The notes below the pieces were generated by a model, which saw nothing but the letters and a program-made list of their open reading frames with translations, had not been told where the DNA came from and made no database searches. A DNA stretch of 64,000 bases from Symsagittifera roscoffensis (taxonomy: Eukaryota > Xenacoelomorpha > Acoela > Convolutidae). The position numbers and the translations under genes are program-made. The stretch covers positions 39,700,379 to 39,764,378 of the forward strand of contig NC_087067.1 in the NCBI RefSeq assembly GCF_963678635.1. The letters are read 5' to 3'. Positions 1 through 12,158 of this stretch are shown piece by piece; position 1 is the stretch's first letter; every line of letters starts with the position of its first letter.

Positions 1-2200
1 GTGTCGTCCCTTTTGCATCGATTTTAAATCCCAACCATTCTATGTTGTGAGTCAAGAATGTGCATTTTTCCCATTTTATGGCTAATCACTTGTCGTCTAG
101 CGTTTTTAAAATGTTGATAACTAGTTTTTTGTGTTCATCCTCGCTACCCACGGTAGCCATTAAGATGTCGTCAAGGTAACAATGAGTGTTTGGTAGTTTT
201 TCCGTCAGACGGTCCATTATGCGTTGAAATTCATAAGGCATATCGCCTAGTCCATAGAATCCGGTTTTAAAACGGTAAGAGCCTGTTACTTCTCCCCCCA
301 CGATGTTGAAATTGCATTGGTTACTTGCCTTTTTTGAAAGTGATATTTCACTATATGCGTACTTTAGATCGATCGATGAGAACCAAATGTTTTTCTTTCG
401 ACCTGGCCACTAATCGTAACAGCTACGTTATTAATTAGTTCAGATAGTTTCGGCATTTGATATCTATTGCGAAATATCTGTTTGTTCAGTAATTTCGAGT
501 TTAATGCTAATTTAATTGATCCGTCTTTTTTGGCTGTGATTACGATAGGGGAGATGAAACAATCTTCAGAGCATCTAGACAGTTTTTCGATGTGGCCATC
601 TCTTAGTAGTTGGTCAATACATAGTTTAACTTTAGGGAGAAGATGATTTGGAATGCAATTCCCCTTTACCTGTATTGGCTTTATTGGTTCGTTAAAATAA
701 GTGTTAACTATAAAATTCTTTGATCTACCGGATTTTAATGAGGTCTGAAAATTGTCTTGATATGTGTTCTTTAAACTCACTTTGGGAGGGTGTATCTTGG
801 TTTTGCTCAGGTTTCTTGTCCGATGCAAATCTTATTTGGTTAACGTCTATCCCGTTGGGTGATCCTTTCTGAGTTCTCCGTAGTTCTGGCCCGTTAGATG
901 GAGGTTGTTTTTGGAGTATTACTATTCCCAGATTTGGTAATATGTCGTTTCCGAGGAGATTTCTTTCTGCCCCTTCGGTAATGAATAATTTCTGATCACT
1001 AGCGTTCCAACCCTTTGATTGAATTCTCACCCGAACCCTTCCGATGATGTTTATTGTGCTTCCAAAGCCTTGGTACGCTTTCTTTGTTAGCTCGTTCACG
1101 TGTTCTAGTTTTAAAAATCTATATCGCATCTTCAGTTCGTGGAGTAAGTCTTTTTTCATGATTGATACTGAACTTGCCGAGTCAATCTGAATTTCTGTGC
1201 GGTAAGGATTGAAATTTCCCAGAGATACAATCAACGTCTTTTTTAGTTCTACACCTCCGTGGTTAAATACAGTTCTCACTCCGCGTTCGATCTTGTCTTG
1301 AACTGCATTCATTTGGGTATCCGTATCTACTGCTAGAACTAGAAAATCATCTAAGTTAACTTCGAATTCGGGATTTTCCTGCGGGTTAGCCCTGGTGTTT
1401 TTGTTTTCCTGGGGTGTTTGGTTTTGTTCTACTATTTTGTTTGTGTTCGTGCTGAACTCTTGCAGTGTTTTGCAAAGTGGCCTTTACGTCCGTACGTATT
1501 GCAGTTTCTGTCTCTAGCTGGGCATGTAGTTAGGTGTCCTTTCTTGAACTGCTGACCACAGTTGCGGCACTTATTGTTTTCGACGATATTTAAGGTCGGT
1601 TCGTTTTTGATGTATTGTGGTCTCTGTACCGCGTTATAGGTAGGAAATTTTAGGTACTGTTGATGAATTTTGGTACCTTTCTCATGGACTAGTACATAAG
1701 ATAGTACGTTTTCTGGAGTTAAGTTTTAAATGCATAATTTCTTTTGTATTTCAACGTTTCGCATGTTTGTAATAAAGATGTCTCTGACTAATTTAGACTC
1801 GAGCTCACCCAGCTTACAGTTTTTTGCTAACTCGGATAGTATTTTATGGAATTTCTCTAAAGACTTGTTCTCTTTCTGTCTCCGACCAAAGAATTTAAAT
1901 CTTTCGTATGTTAGATTTGTAGTGACAATGAAAGTAGTTTTGAGTAATTCCTAGAGTTCAGCAACGTTAATATCCAGTTTTTTTCCCCAGGATTTTTTTG
2001 TGAGAAGCAGTTCTGTCCTTCTCTTGCGAGAGCCAGGTATAATTGTGATTTTAACTTCTTGTCAATATCTCCGATTTGAAGTCCGTTGAATTTTGCATTG
2101 TCTTCTGCCTTCCTCCTTCTCATTTCTTCGTTGTAATTTTGGATAGCTATTCGGTGTTGTTCTTCTTTTTCCGCCCCGCGGGCTTGATCATCGGATGGTT
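1..2200 (-). mobile_element. Ty3/gypsy-like LTR retrotransposon fossil, 5' half
   Basis: Decayed retrotransposon read on the minus strand and cut by the window edge. Parts in transcription order: gag remnant (about 2190-1700), a gag zinc-knuckle region (about 1590-1470), a retropepsin-like aspartic protease (about 1310-900), and the start of a reverse transcriptase with a YLDD active-site box (about 800-1). RNase H and integrase would lie beyond position 1. The order and protease type fit the Ty3/gypsy group. It is broken, with roughly five interruptions to reading, so it is a fossil of moderate age. No LTR could be delimited; the leader probably extends into 2201-2820. Confidence 0.8.
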
Positions 2201-2823
2201 CCGCTGGTTCACAAGTAATAACAAGTTAGGATAAAACCGTCTGTTGGTTAGAATTGATTAAACTTAAACTAAGACTAGTTTAGGACGGGGTTGATTAAGA
2301 TTCCTACAAGTTAGTTGTAGGCTTTTATCTAAGACTAAAAAAAAGACTAAGGTATCTAAGCTAAGTTAAGAGATGATAAAAATGTTGAATTAGTTTCACA
2401 AGATTAGTTGCATATCAAAATTTTACAGTGAACAAACTCTGAGTCTGCCAAAAGCCATTGCGCTTTTGGCAGGTATTTTTAAATTAGCATGGTAAAAGGT
2501 CATAACTAAATATAACTCAGAGGTTATAGAGTCAACATAAAATATCACATTTGACAGGAGAGTAAAATATTTGACTTCTGCCTAAGAAATATATGGTTCA
2601 AAGGTCAAATTTGAATAAATTTGCAGTGTAATCAACTATCTGCAAAGCAAAACTTCGATCAAAAATTGTACCAAAAAATCCAGGTATTGAACTGGACTAA
2701 TTCTCGAAACCTAAATTTCATTGGACTGATTATTCTCGAAACCTAAGTTTATGTATAATTGTTGCATGCACATTTTTTTTATTACAGATAAATGTTACTA
2801 GCGACCTCAATAAAACCTCTAAC
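2201..2823. other. Non-coding stretch between LTR fossil and PPT2 pseudogene
   Basis: No gene seen. The left part has repeated AAGACTA/CTAAGACTA-type motifs and probably belongs to the leader of the adjacent retroelement. On the minus strand an AATAAA (2783-2778) sits about 40 bp past the stop of the PPT2 pseudogene and could be its old poly(A) signal. Confidence 0.4.
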
Positions 2824-4666
2824 TCATTCGATATATGGCTTTATGCCTTTTTTATACACTTCTTTAGTTTTTGGCCAATGGGTGTGATGAACACCACTAA
2901 AATTGCAGAACTGGATCTTTCCTTGATCGTCCAGTGTTTTCAGTCCGAACTGATCTTGCGTGTAGAGTTCAGATTCCTTAAACGGAACTAAACTGTAGTT
3001 TTTATCAGTGAAAGTATACAGCGCTGATTGCCATGGCTGAGTCACGTTTTCGTCAGGACCGCCAATCAGAACAAGTTTGTTCATACACTTTTGAAGTTTT
3101 CTTTGTACAAAACTGAGCGTTTGTGGTCAATTTCATTGTTGAGATAGGGTAAAAATTTGTTCTCAGAGAGGTAATTCTGATGTTCTTTGGGATCGTTCCA
3201 GTAGTTACAGAATGAAACCTTCTGGCCCAGTTTACTGTAGCAGAATCTCCAGACCTGCTTTGTCATCAGAAGGTCCAAGTGCCCATCAGGTGGCAAGAAC
3301 GGAACGCCATGCTCTCCTAGTCCTAAATGGATATATTTATGAGCTTTTTTCCTCCCCCCCCCCCCCCCCCGATATCCGATATTTCACTAGTGATTCTCTG
3401 TTCTGATTGTCGGATTGTTCCAAAATTTGGCTTGTGGACTACTTAAGCTCTGACAAACATACTTGGTCTTCACACCTAACTTTGTAAAATCCCTCGTTAC
3501 GCCAGAAAATTCATGCGTATGAGAGGTGGGGGGGCATGAAAGGAAAAGAGCCAATTTATGCTTTTTTTGTAGTACATAAAACAGTATTTCATCAAAACTC
3601 AGCTTAAAAGCGACGTAAAATTGTGAGTTAGGTTTCGAGGCATAACTCATAGAGTAATTTCGGATAGGGTACACCGTCTGCTCGTCACGCTATCTTATTT
3701 TCGGCCGGATAGGTTCGTGCAACTTCTTAGTCTAGTACCGATCCTAATCGTACTCTTATATCTACTAGTCTCAGGGTGTTTAACTAGTCTCTGCTAGGCT
3801 CAATAGATCTAGAGTATACTGGCTTATTGCGATTGCTAAAGTTCTCTGGGAGAGGTAACTAATTTCTAAGTTAAATTCAAATCTCTCTGGTGCTGAAATT
3901 ACAAGTAATTTCAGCACTTACAAATAAGTGGTTCGTTAGTTAGATGGATCGTGATTGGTTAAGATTAAATAATTTATAGAGATAAAATATCCAATTTGTA
4001 ACCAAAGAATAAATATAGTATATATCTGGTTCCAATTGGATCAATTTAGCTTCGTAAAGAATTTTTTTTTGAAATGACATTTTTTGTTCTGATGTAACTA
4101 ACCATAACTTTTGCTTAAGTTTTTATTTTTTTTCAAAATTCAGGGATTGTTTTTGTTTTTTTTTAGCCGAAACTTTGAAAAAATTTGGTAATATTTTGGG
4201 AAGCAATTTTAAATTAAAGCAAAAACAGTTTCTTAAATTTCTTAAATTAAAGCAATTTTTATCTGTCAGCTATTTGCCTAAGTTTTTGCACCTGGAGCTG
4301 AAAGTGATATGAAGTTGTTGTTTTTTGGGTTATTTCCCCATTCAATCACGCCTCTGCAAATAATTCCACCTTGCGAGTACCGCAACAAGTTCACACTTCC
4401 ATATTGATCAGTGAAGTTTTTCACCATTTTTACGAAGGAATTTGATCGTCTAGAGACTTAAAGCTATTGATATCATTGAAAGCGTCCAAGGAAACCGCAA
4501 TCATGTCCGGGAAGTCCTTCTTGGCTCACTGAATTATGCCATCCATGTCTTTGTAGTCAGAACTAATTCCGCGAATCATAATCAACGGTCTATACTTTTC
4601 AGCTAATAAAAATGACACAAAGAAAACATGCTTTAGAAGAACCACAATCAGAATCCCTATCAACAT
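2824..4666 (-). pseudogene. PPT2-like thioesterase pseudogene (copy A)
   Basis: Dead member of the local PPT2-like family. Two exon blocks remain: 4666-4292 and 3322-2824, separated by one intron (GT at 4291, AG at 3323). It ends in the family C-terminus (LIGGPDENVTQPWQSA, then GVHHTHW). Breaks: an in-frame TGA where copies B and C have Trp (about residue 47 of the first block), a frame shift just before the VKMVKN segment, and a one-base loss after KENF in the last exon. The nucleophile pentapeptide reads RYSQG instead of GYSQG, and the HG motif near the N-terminus reads RG. Unlike copies B and C, the junction after residue S65 has no intron: the sequence runs directly from NDINS into FKSLDDQ. 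The remaining intron holds a poly-C run (about 3354-3370) and a dispersed repeat. Function as an enzyme is not expected. Confidence 0.88.
3640..3918 (-). repeat. Dispersed repeat, copy 1 (pair with 44543-44770)
   Basis: Reverse complement of this stretch aligns over most of its length with 44543-44770, sharing blocks such as GATTAGGATCGGTA, AAGAAGTTGCACGAA and CTAGATCTATTGAG. It lies in the intron of PPT2 copy A. No coding capacity seen. It ends next to a short inverted repeat (GCTGAAATTACAAGTAATTTCAGC at 3892-3915, arms of about 10). Family unknown: SINE or piece of an LTR are both possible. Confidence 0.65.
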
Positions 4667-5364
4667 CTGAGCCGCAATTGATAAAAACGATTATCTGACT
4701 AATGATAAATGAGTTATAATAGCCTCAAAAACTCTCACAAAATATATACAAGAAAAATCCGTTTAAGAAAAATGCATAATTATAACGTGTCAAACAAGAA
4801 GTAATCTCATGAAAATGTATATCGACAAAAACATCGACAAGAACAATGGGTTGAGATCAACTAACAATTGACTAGGAAAATATCATTGTCAAAGTATATT
4901 CTTTTTTGACTTTTGCTTAATGTTATGAAACACATGCATCAAAAACTCTGTAGCCAGAGAATGGAAGAACCAAATCATAAAAGATGTTTAATAAACCCTT
5001 TTAATTGGAAAACTTAAACTCTTTGCCAACTTATAAAAACGTTAATGATGATGAGACTTTTTGTAATTAGCAGATTAATATTTGCCTCGATGCGTTAGGC
5101 TTCTTGAAAGAGTTTTCGAAAACATCATAAGATTTTCATTTTAGTTGGTTTTGATCTTAAACTCATACATCAACTGTTGAATTGTTACTTTTTTGATGCT
5201 CAAGCTTCAAGTCTAATTCAATCAAATAACAATGAAATTTGAAAAAATTTAAAAGAAAAAAAACAATCAGACAAGTTTTCAACAGTAAATTTTCAAGTTT
5301 TCAAAGCTACGTTTCATTTTTCTCAGCTAATTTTGCATTGCATTAAGGTTGTCTTGTGTAAATT
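4667..5364. other. Gene-free AT-rich stretch upstream of PPT2 copy A
   Basis: No open frame, RNA gene or clear repeat seen. It includes the 5' flank of the pseudogene. Confidence 0.4.
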
Positions 5365-5620
5365 TAGGGGATTGCTTCTCTAGGTTCGTTCTCTCTTTCC
5401 TAACGACACCGCAAAGTGGTCTCGTGGGTAGTGAATTCAGCGGGGCGACCGAGATTCACTAATATCTACAATCCCGAAAGGGTTATGTTGGTGGCAATCA
5501 TTTTGTACTGCTCTACGTTGATTGCCCCCTCTGTGTACTGCTCGTAAGGCTGTTTATCTCGTACACTCGATACGATCGCCAAAATTTGCGATAATAAATT
5601 AAATTAGATGATAATATGTT
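5365..5620 (+). repeat. Dispersed repeat, copy 1 (pair with 42456-42683)
   Basis: Shares TTAGGGGATT at its start, then CAGCGGGGCGACCGAGATTC and CAATCCCGAAAGGGTT, with 42456-42683 in the same orientation; similarity continues to an AATTAAATT/AGATGAT end. No open frame. The conserved GC-rich core and the TGTA start are compatible with an LTR or a SINE-like head, but neither is proven. Confidence 0.65.
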
Positions 5621-5759
5621 CAATTTCAGAAGGCTCTGAGTGGCCAGGATATAATTTAATAATCAAATCAAAAGGAAAGGGTCCGCAATTTATCGGCCAA
5701 ATTGCCTAATTGCTATTAACTTCCACTAATTTAACTAACACTAAACTATTATCTCTCTC

Positions 5760-5970
5760 TAGAGAATCTCTGATGAGAACCAACTATCTACTGTTTCTGC
5801 TTTAATTGTTCTCCTACTCTGAGAACCAACTACTCAATTCGCCAGCAAAAATTGTTCTCTCTAACTAACTGAGAACAAACTATACTCTCTTTCAGTATCA
5901 ATTAATCTCTACTCTGACGGAGGACCAAATACTCATGATAGTAGCTCTCAACTGTTCTGACTCTTACATG
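5760..5970 (+). repeat. Degenerate tandem repeat of about 48 bp
   Basis: Four spaced copies of GAGAACCAACTA-like boxes at about 5775, 5820, 5870 and 5921, each followed by pyrimidine-rich CTCTCTCT-like sequence. Pattern seen directly; the unit length is approximate. Confidence 0.5.
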
Positions 5971-8520
5971 CTCTCCGGTACCCTTCGATTCCTTATCTTA
6001 TATTACACTTAGTTTTAGTCGAGTCACGCCATTCCCTATCAATCCCCACATCCCCACGTCGGTACATGTTTAAGACTATATCCCTCTCCCTGTCAACTCT
6101 ACCACGTGCTAAGCTTTCTTTTTATCAATTTTTTCACGCTTACTAGATACCCGGTATGCGGTAGGTGTCACAGTTTGGCCAAGCAAACAAGTATCATACG
6201 ATTCTAATAAGCTAATTCGTGACCTCAGTGACCTCAGCCATCGAGTTTAACTCAATCTCCAAACCATGCTATGTTTACCGTTTACTCAGTGACCCCCACA
6301 AGGTTTTTATTTCAATTATCCCCTTAACGTTCCGACTTCCCAAGGGTATGGTGAGACCCTTTTTGATGAGTAGCTACCTCATTCCAAGCATCCAAGATTT
6401 CTATCTTTACTCTATTCCAATCCCGATCCTCTAGCTATTAGGGTAACGTAGTTTGTCTATTAAGGGTCAAATCAAACCAAAAATTAAAGAGCCAAATAAA
6501 GTCTGCGGGGAGCCAAAGAGCATTCATACTATTTAGGAGACCTAATTCTCATGCTGCGGTCCTATTATCATCAATTTCCTCTGGGACTTCTTTTCTTTAG
6601 TCTAGTTGAATTCCTATTAATAGATCATTCGCCAAACTAAACTGAACCCAATGTTTACCAAGTCCATTTTGAATTAACTCTACTACTCCAAGGTTGCAAT
6701 GTAAAAGCTATATCTCTATCAGCTTCTTCTCTAGTTCCCAAAATATAAACTTTCCCCCAATTTTTAGCAAGGTAACCTATTCTCATTTCCAGTGGTTGGG
6801 TTGTGGATTTCGCCACTTTCCGGAGTTAATCTCGGGGTTTTCCCTGCACTTTTGGGGTCAAGACGCCCAAAATGAAATTTGAGGTCACTCAGGGGTCACC
6901 CGGTGTCAAATGTCCATATTTGGGTTCAGAATCTTATGAGGGTCCTAACTACCAAGTTCCATTCATTTCCCAATAATACCTCACAAGTTATCCCATTTTC
7001 AAGAACCATTCTAACTTTTTCGGAAAAAGGCCATTAACACCGGAAGGAGTCACCGGAGGGTTTTTTCGAAGGGGTCTTTTTTTCGGGGCTCGTATCATTT
7101 TGCCACCGTTCGTTATTTTGCGTAAATTGCCTATTTCCGGTCTAAGGGGTTTTTCTTCAAGTGCTAATAACTTCCAGTCCAACCGCCAATTTTGGTTCAA
7201 ATTGGTCTAAAATAACACAAGATGTGTCCTACCATTACCTATCATCCCTCCAATTTTCAGCTCCCTGTGATCACTGGAGGCCGAGAAACGACTTCCGGAA
7301 GTTAGGGGTGGGTCTCTTACTTAGGGCATAAAACCGGAAGTAGGGGTCTGGGTTTCCAAACTTAAACTTTACTCAACTAGGCCTACCACAAACTAAATTT
7401 TGAGCCCAGTGACGCCACTAGTTTCCGAGTTCTGATAGGGCCATTTACACTGCCGCGGATCGTTATCACTTGCCCCCCAAAGGTCTGAGGGCTCCCGTTT
7501 TTCGTATGCCCAGGTCAAATCATCTCTAGTACCCCTCCTCTGAGTTTCATAACATAAGCTTCCTTAGTTCCGATTTTTTTGGGGGGATTCGCCTATTTTG
7601 TCAAATTTTATTTTCTGTCATAGGAGGGACGATATCTTCGAAGAATGAACTATTTTGAACTCGACCCTTTGTTTGCTGTACTAATTAACATACTGACAAA
7701 TCAATCTTACGCTCAGGTAATACAGTAGAATCACCAATTCTACATCTTGTATATCACATGAAAACCCGGTTTTACTTTTTGGAGCAACTTCAATTTTTTT
7801 TTCAGTTTTCAATCTTGAAAAGTTTATGTCTCTACTTTTAGACACTACGCAGACATTTTCATTGCAAACAGAAACCCGCCGGTCAATGAATTTTTTCAGT
7901 CGTGCATATTTCTTGCATGTTTTTCAGAAATTAAGAAATTTTGGATAAACTTCAAGAGAAACTCCTAAAAAGTATACGGTTCAGTGGTACCAAATCAATC
8001 AAAAAACAAATATATCAATAGAAAAGTCGTTAATAGCCGATTTCGAAAACCGGTAATAAGGCTATTCAACAATAAAGAAAGCAAGACGAATTAATGAAAA
8101 AGAGAATAAAACTTTGAATGAGAAGTTACGGATCTTATTCGAACTAAAAACGGCCATCTTAGGTCAAACTTAACAAAAACACTACAAACGAAAGAAGTCC
8201 AACACAAGGTTTTTTTAGGGGGGGGGGGTTCGAAAAACTTCTTAAAAATTCCGTGAACTTATAGTTTTTGAACGCAATTTTACGGTGCGTATAAGATCTT
8301 AGTAGGTCACTTAGCGTTGCTATTGACTGCAAACTAAGTTTCCAAAATGAAGTTTTTGGACATCAATGAGTCAGGGTGGCTTACCAATGATACGTTCGGC
8401 AATGCCGGCAATTTTTCTCCCGTGTTGGCGAGTTAACCCGACAGCTATTTACTAATTGTACAACTTATATATTAAATGAAAACTTAATGCGCTATGGATT
8501 CAACGTTTTATTTTTTCTAT
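5971..8520. other. Gene-free stretch with recurring CCGGAAG motifs
   Basis: No recognisable gene. From about 6200 to 7600 the composition is more GC-rich than the surroundings and contains repeated ACCGGAAG/TTCCGGAAG, GGGGTC and AGTGACC boxes (for example near 7038, 7292 and 7332), suggesting an old unidentified repeat. The short open frames here look accidental. A poly-G run lies at about 8218-8228. Confidence 0.35.
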
Positions 8521-10440
8521 CGAGCACAACGTTTAAGAATCAGTCAAAGCAACCATCAGAGAAAATGAACTCGATCAAACTTCTAGGCTATTCAGTACTT
8601 GCCTGTTTTTGTCCAAAATTTTGCGTTTACAGATTCGTTTCAGTATGGAACGAATAGTTTGTTAAAAGCAACCAGCATGCTGAGATTTTTTTTTCGAATA
8701 CCGAATTGGTCCATGAAGTAAATATGAATATTTCAAAGTTTCATAGTTTTATCAATCAAAGTGTTATAGCTATAAAGTTTGCTTAGAAAAAATGAAACTT
8801 TTCTGGTACCAATTCGGTCCACGAAATAACTTGAAAAATTTCAAAGTTTCGTAGCTTGAACAGCTTGATTAGAAAACTTTAAGCTTTTCGCAAAATGTTT
8901 GAGTTTATAGATAACTTGATTATTTCTAAATCTTATATCTTCTTATATAATAAAGGATTGACACGTTTTCAGCATCAGGCCTAAAGTTCAAGAGGCTATC
9001 GAGGTTTAAAAAGGGTTTGATCGGTACTTTAAGAATCACTTAGAGCAACAGTCAGAGCGAGATGAACTCGATTCAATTTTGAGGCTTGACAGTACCTGCT
9101 TACTTTTTGTCCAAAATTCTGCGTTTTTTAGATTTATTTCAGCCTGGAACGAATCAATTAAAAACAGCAATCTGTAGGCTAAGATAGAAACGTTTTGCAA
9201 ACCGGTTCGATCTATGAATCAAATGAAAATATCTCAACGCTTCGTAGCTTGAAAAGCTTGCTTAGAAAAACTTAGGCTTTTCGCGAACCAGTCCAAGAAA
9301 TAATTTAACGTTTCATAGCTTTGAACCTTGCCTACGAAAACTTAACCTTTTGCGAACCGATTCGGTCTATGAAATTACTTGAAATAATTCAATATTTCAT
9401 AGCCTCAAAACCTTGATCAGAAAAGCAACCTTTTAGCGAACGATTCAGTCTATGAAATATCATGAAATAATTCAAAGTTTCATAGCTTCAAAAGCTTGCT
9501 TAGAAAAACTTGCGAACCGATTCGGTCCACAAAAAAACTTGCAAGAATTTAAGTTTTATTAGCTTGATTAGCTTGCTTAGAAAATTTTAAAGCTTTCCGC
9601 GTACTGATTCTGATTATGAAATGACTTGAAATATTTCAAAGTTGCATAGCTCTTTTAGCTTGCCTAGAAAAACTTAAGTTTTTCGCAAACCGAATCAGTC
9701 TATGAGTTTACTCGTAGTTTTAGAAGTTTCGAACAGCAAAGTATCGAATAGCTTGCTTAAACAAGTTTTTTGTGGACCGATTTGTTTCATTAAAAATCTT
9801 GAATTACGTCAAAGTTTCATGGCTTGAATTGCTTGCTTTGGAAAACTCGATTCGGTCGAAGAAATAGCTTGGGTTTTCTTAATCCATTAGCTGGCAAATA
9901 AAAGTTAATTAAAAAACTAAGAAAAAGCCTGGAAATCACTTGAAAGGCTTCACTAGAAAAACAGTTTGCCATTTGGTTCACTTTTTGGAAAAACTTGAAT
10001 TATTTAAAGTTTCATAGCTTAAACAGCTTCCTGCGAACTTTTTTAGTCTATGGAGTAACTGGAAGAAACTTTTAGTCTCATAGCTCAAAAGTTTGCTTCG
10101 GAAAACTAATACTTTTTGTGAATCAAATCAGTGTATGCAATAGCTTAGAACTTTTCAAAAGTTTCATGTTTTAATTACCTTGCATTGAAAACTTGAACCT
10201 TTTGTGAAACAGCTCACAGAACTTGTTTGCTGATTGACTTAAGTTGCGTCATCCGATTTGCTTCATGAAACATCTCATCTTTTCAGGAAACGATTCGTTC
10301 TGTCAAACCTAAACTTTTTCAAACCGATTTAAGATATTGCCTAACTTGAAGTTGTTCAATTTTTTTTGCTTGGATAGCTTGATCAGAACTGCAACTAATT
10401 TTTTGCGAGCCCATTGATTATTCCAGACGGGCAAGCAAGT
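8521..10440 (+). repeat. Diverged satellite of about 86 bp with a higher-order duplication
   Basis: Tandem copies of a unit containing GAACCGATTCGGTCTATGAA, then AATAACTTGAAAT, TTCAAAGTTTCATAGCTTG and GCTTGCTTAGAAAAACTT, are visible at about 8704, 8811, 9196, 9285, 9355, 9440, 9513, 9603, 9688, 9776, 9849, 9974, 10047, 10120 and 10285. Spacing is mostly 75-90 bp. A further block containing TGTCCAAAATT, TGCGTTT and TGGAACGAAT occurs twice, near 8520-8700 and 9010-9190, offset by about 495 bp, so part of the array is organised as a longer repeat. Copies are quite diverged. Confidence 0.75.
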
Positions 10441-10794
10441 TACTATTATTTGATTGTCCTAGTTAAAATTGAGTTTGCGTTTCTGCGTAATATTAAGATT
10501 TTTTGATCTTTTCTGATTTTTTTTTTCATTATATTGGTCGATGCTTGTATTTTTTTCTATCAAGGTCATTGATTGCACAGCAAAGAAGGATTTTTTTTTA
10601 GAAATGAGACACAATTATGCTGAACATTTCGCTGTCTAGCGCTTTTTGCGAGGTTTAAAAAAGATTTTTCAATTTTTGAATTGCAAACTTCGGCACAAAT
10701 CCGGTAATATTACTTTGTTCACACGCAGAGAGCATGATTATCTTATTGCGCTCCACAGCAGCTATAACGCTACCCTTGTTGATAAATAGCGGTC

Positions 10795-10930
10795 TTCTTG
10801 CAAAAATCTTTCAAGGTTATTTTGAAGAGCATGCATCTTTTTTAAAGACCTCGCAAGACTCTTGCAAGATCTTGCAAAACAACTTCCTTTGAAGATAACC
10901 TTATTTCAAGCAAGATCTTTAAAGAGTTTT
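10795..10930. repeat. Cluster of CTTGCAAGAT motifs
   Basis: Several copies of TCTTGCAAGATCTTGCAA and near variants within about 130 bp. The same palindromic core recurs at 30036-30218 and, less well, at 39180-39270. Confidence 0.5.
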
Positions 10931-12064
10931 TTGTGGAAGAAAAGCAACTTTACACAACAAGACAACCTATAGCGTTTGTGTAGGAAAGAAGCAATGCCAG
11001 TAACAAGTCAGAAGATTTAAATACTTGAGCCAATCAACAGAAAAATAAAACAAAAATATAATTGCATCATAAGATGAACATTACTATTTACCTGACTTAT
11101 GTGAAAACAACAAACAAATTATCTCAAGTTACATGACTCGATTCATCAAATTTTTGACAAAATTAACAAAAAAAAATAGATTTTATCCATCAGTGTTGCA
11201 AAACTAGATGAAAAACATCCAATAAAGTCAAAAAATTACGTTTTTGAAGATCTTAATTTGAACTGCAGCACGCTCAAATTTGTAGAGTTTACCTTGCAAA
11301 CGCAATTATTTACGGTTTCTACGACTAAATAAGCATTTTCAGTGAACCCGGGATATAAAATCAGAAAAATTGCACAGAAATAATCAAAGAATTGCAAAAA
11401 GCAAAAAAAAGTTTTTGATCAAATAGGATCTAAGAGAAGACGACAACGACCAAAGACAACAAGTGGAAAAGTCTTTCTAAAAGAAAAATTTAATGAAAAA
11501 AGCAAAATTTAGCACATCTTTCACATTCAATTCAATGGGCGTAGAGGTTTTGAATGATATCAAATGATTTTTCGCCAGTTTGAAAGTAACATGACCCCAA
11601 ATAAAAACCAGTTAAACTAAAAAATTTCTTATAAGTTTTTTTTAATATAGCAAAAATGTTCTACAAAGGATTGAAAATTAATGGCACTGTTTTTAAAAGT
11701 CTGCTTTGTTCACCCAGTTATATAATTCACGGCACCTGACTCAGTTGTCATTATTTCAATTTTATATTTTTGAGAAGGCTGTCAAGTGAAATCAGTGAAT
11801 CAGTGATTCCAAATATGATCAAATGGCATCAATAAACTGTAAGATAACTCCCAAGAGTGAAGAATGGACAAGGAAGGTTGAGGAAGCTAAATACCATAAT
11901 GAGGAGTATACGGATGGTGTCATCAGAAAGTAATAACTTGTCCTGATAAAAAACTTACTTAAAAAGTTACACTACCGAAAAGAAAAAACAATGAGCTCAA
12001 ATATGGGGAAAAGAGTAAAAAGTTTAAGACAAAATTTTATTTAACAAGCCTATTCATTTTTTCC
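10931..12064. other. Gene-free AT-rich stretch
   Basis: Apart from the short open frame at 11823-11933 I see no gene or repeat. Confidence 0.35.
11823..11933 (+). CDS. Short open frame of 36 residues, unrecognised
   Basis: ATG to TAA, product beginning MASINCKITPKSEEWTRKVE and rich in charged residues, which is unusual for chance translation of this AT-rich DNA. No splice context or homology recognised. It could be a small peptide gene, a worn element fragment or chance. Confidence 0.15.
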   Translation: MASINCKITPKSEEWTRKVEEAKYHNEEYTDGVIRK

Positions 12065-12158
12065 ACGCAAGAGGAAAGCATTAAAGCAAAAAAAAAAACG
12101 ATTAAAATTAAAAATTTTCATTTTAATCGTTTTTTTGCTTAATGACTTCCTCTTGCGT
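12065..12158. repeat. Long hairpin (foldback) sequence
   Basis: Arms ACGCAAGAGGAAAGCATTAA... (12065-12108) and its near-complement ending CTTCCTCTTGCGT (12120-12158) pair over about 40 bases around an 11-base loop, including a long A/T run and ACGATTAAAAT. No coding content. Probably a tiny foldback element or the palindromic product of replication slippage. Confidence 0.75.
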
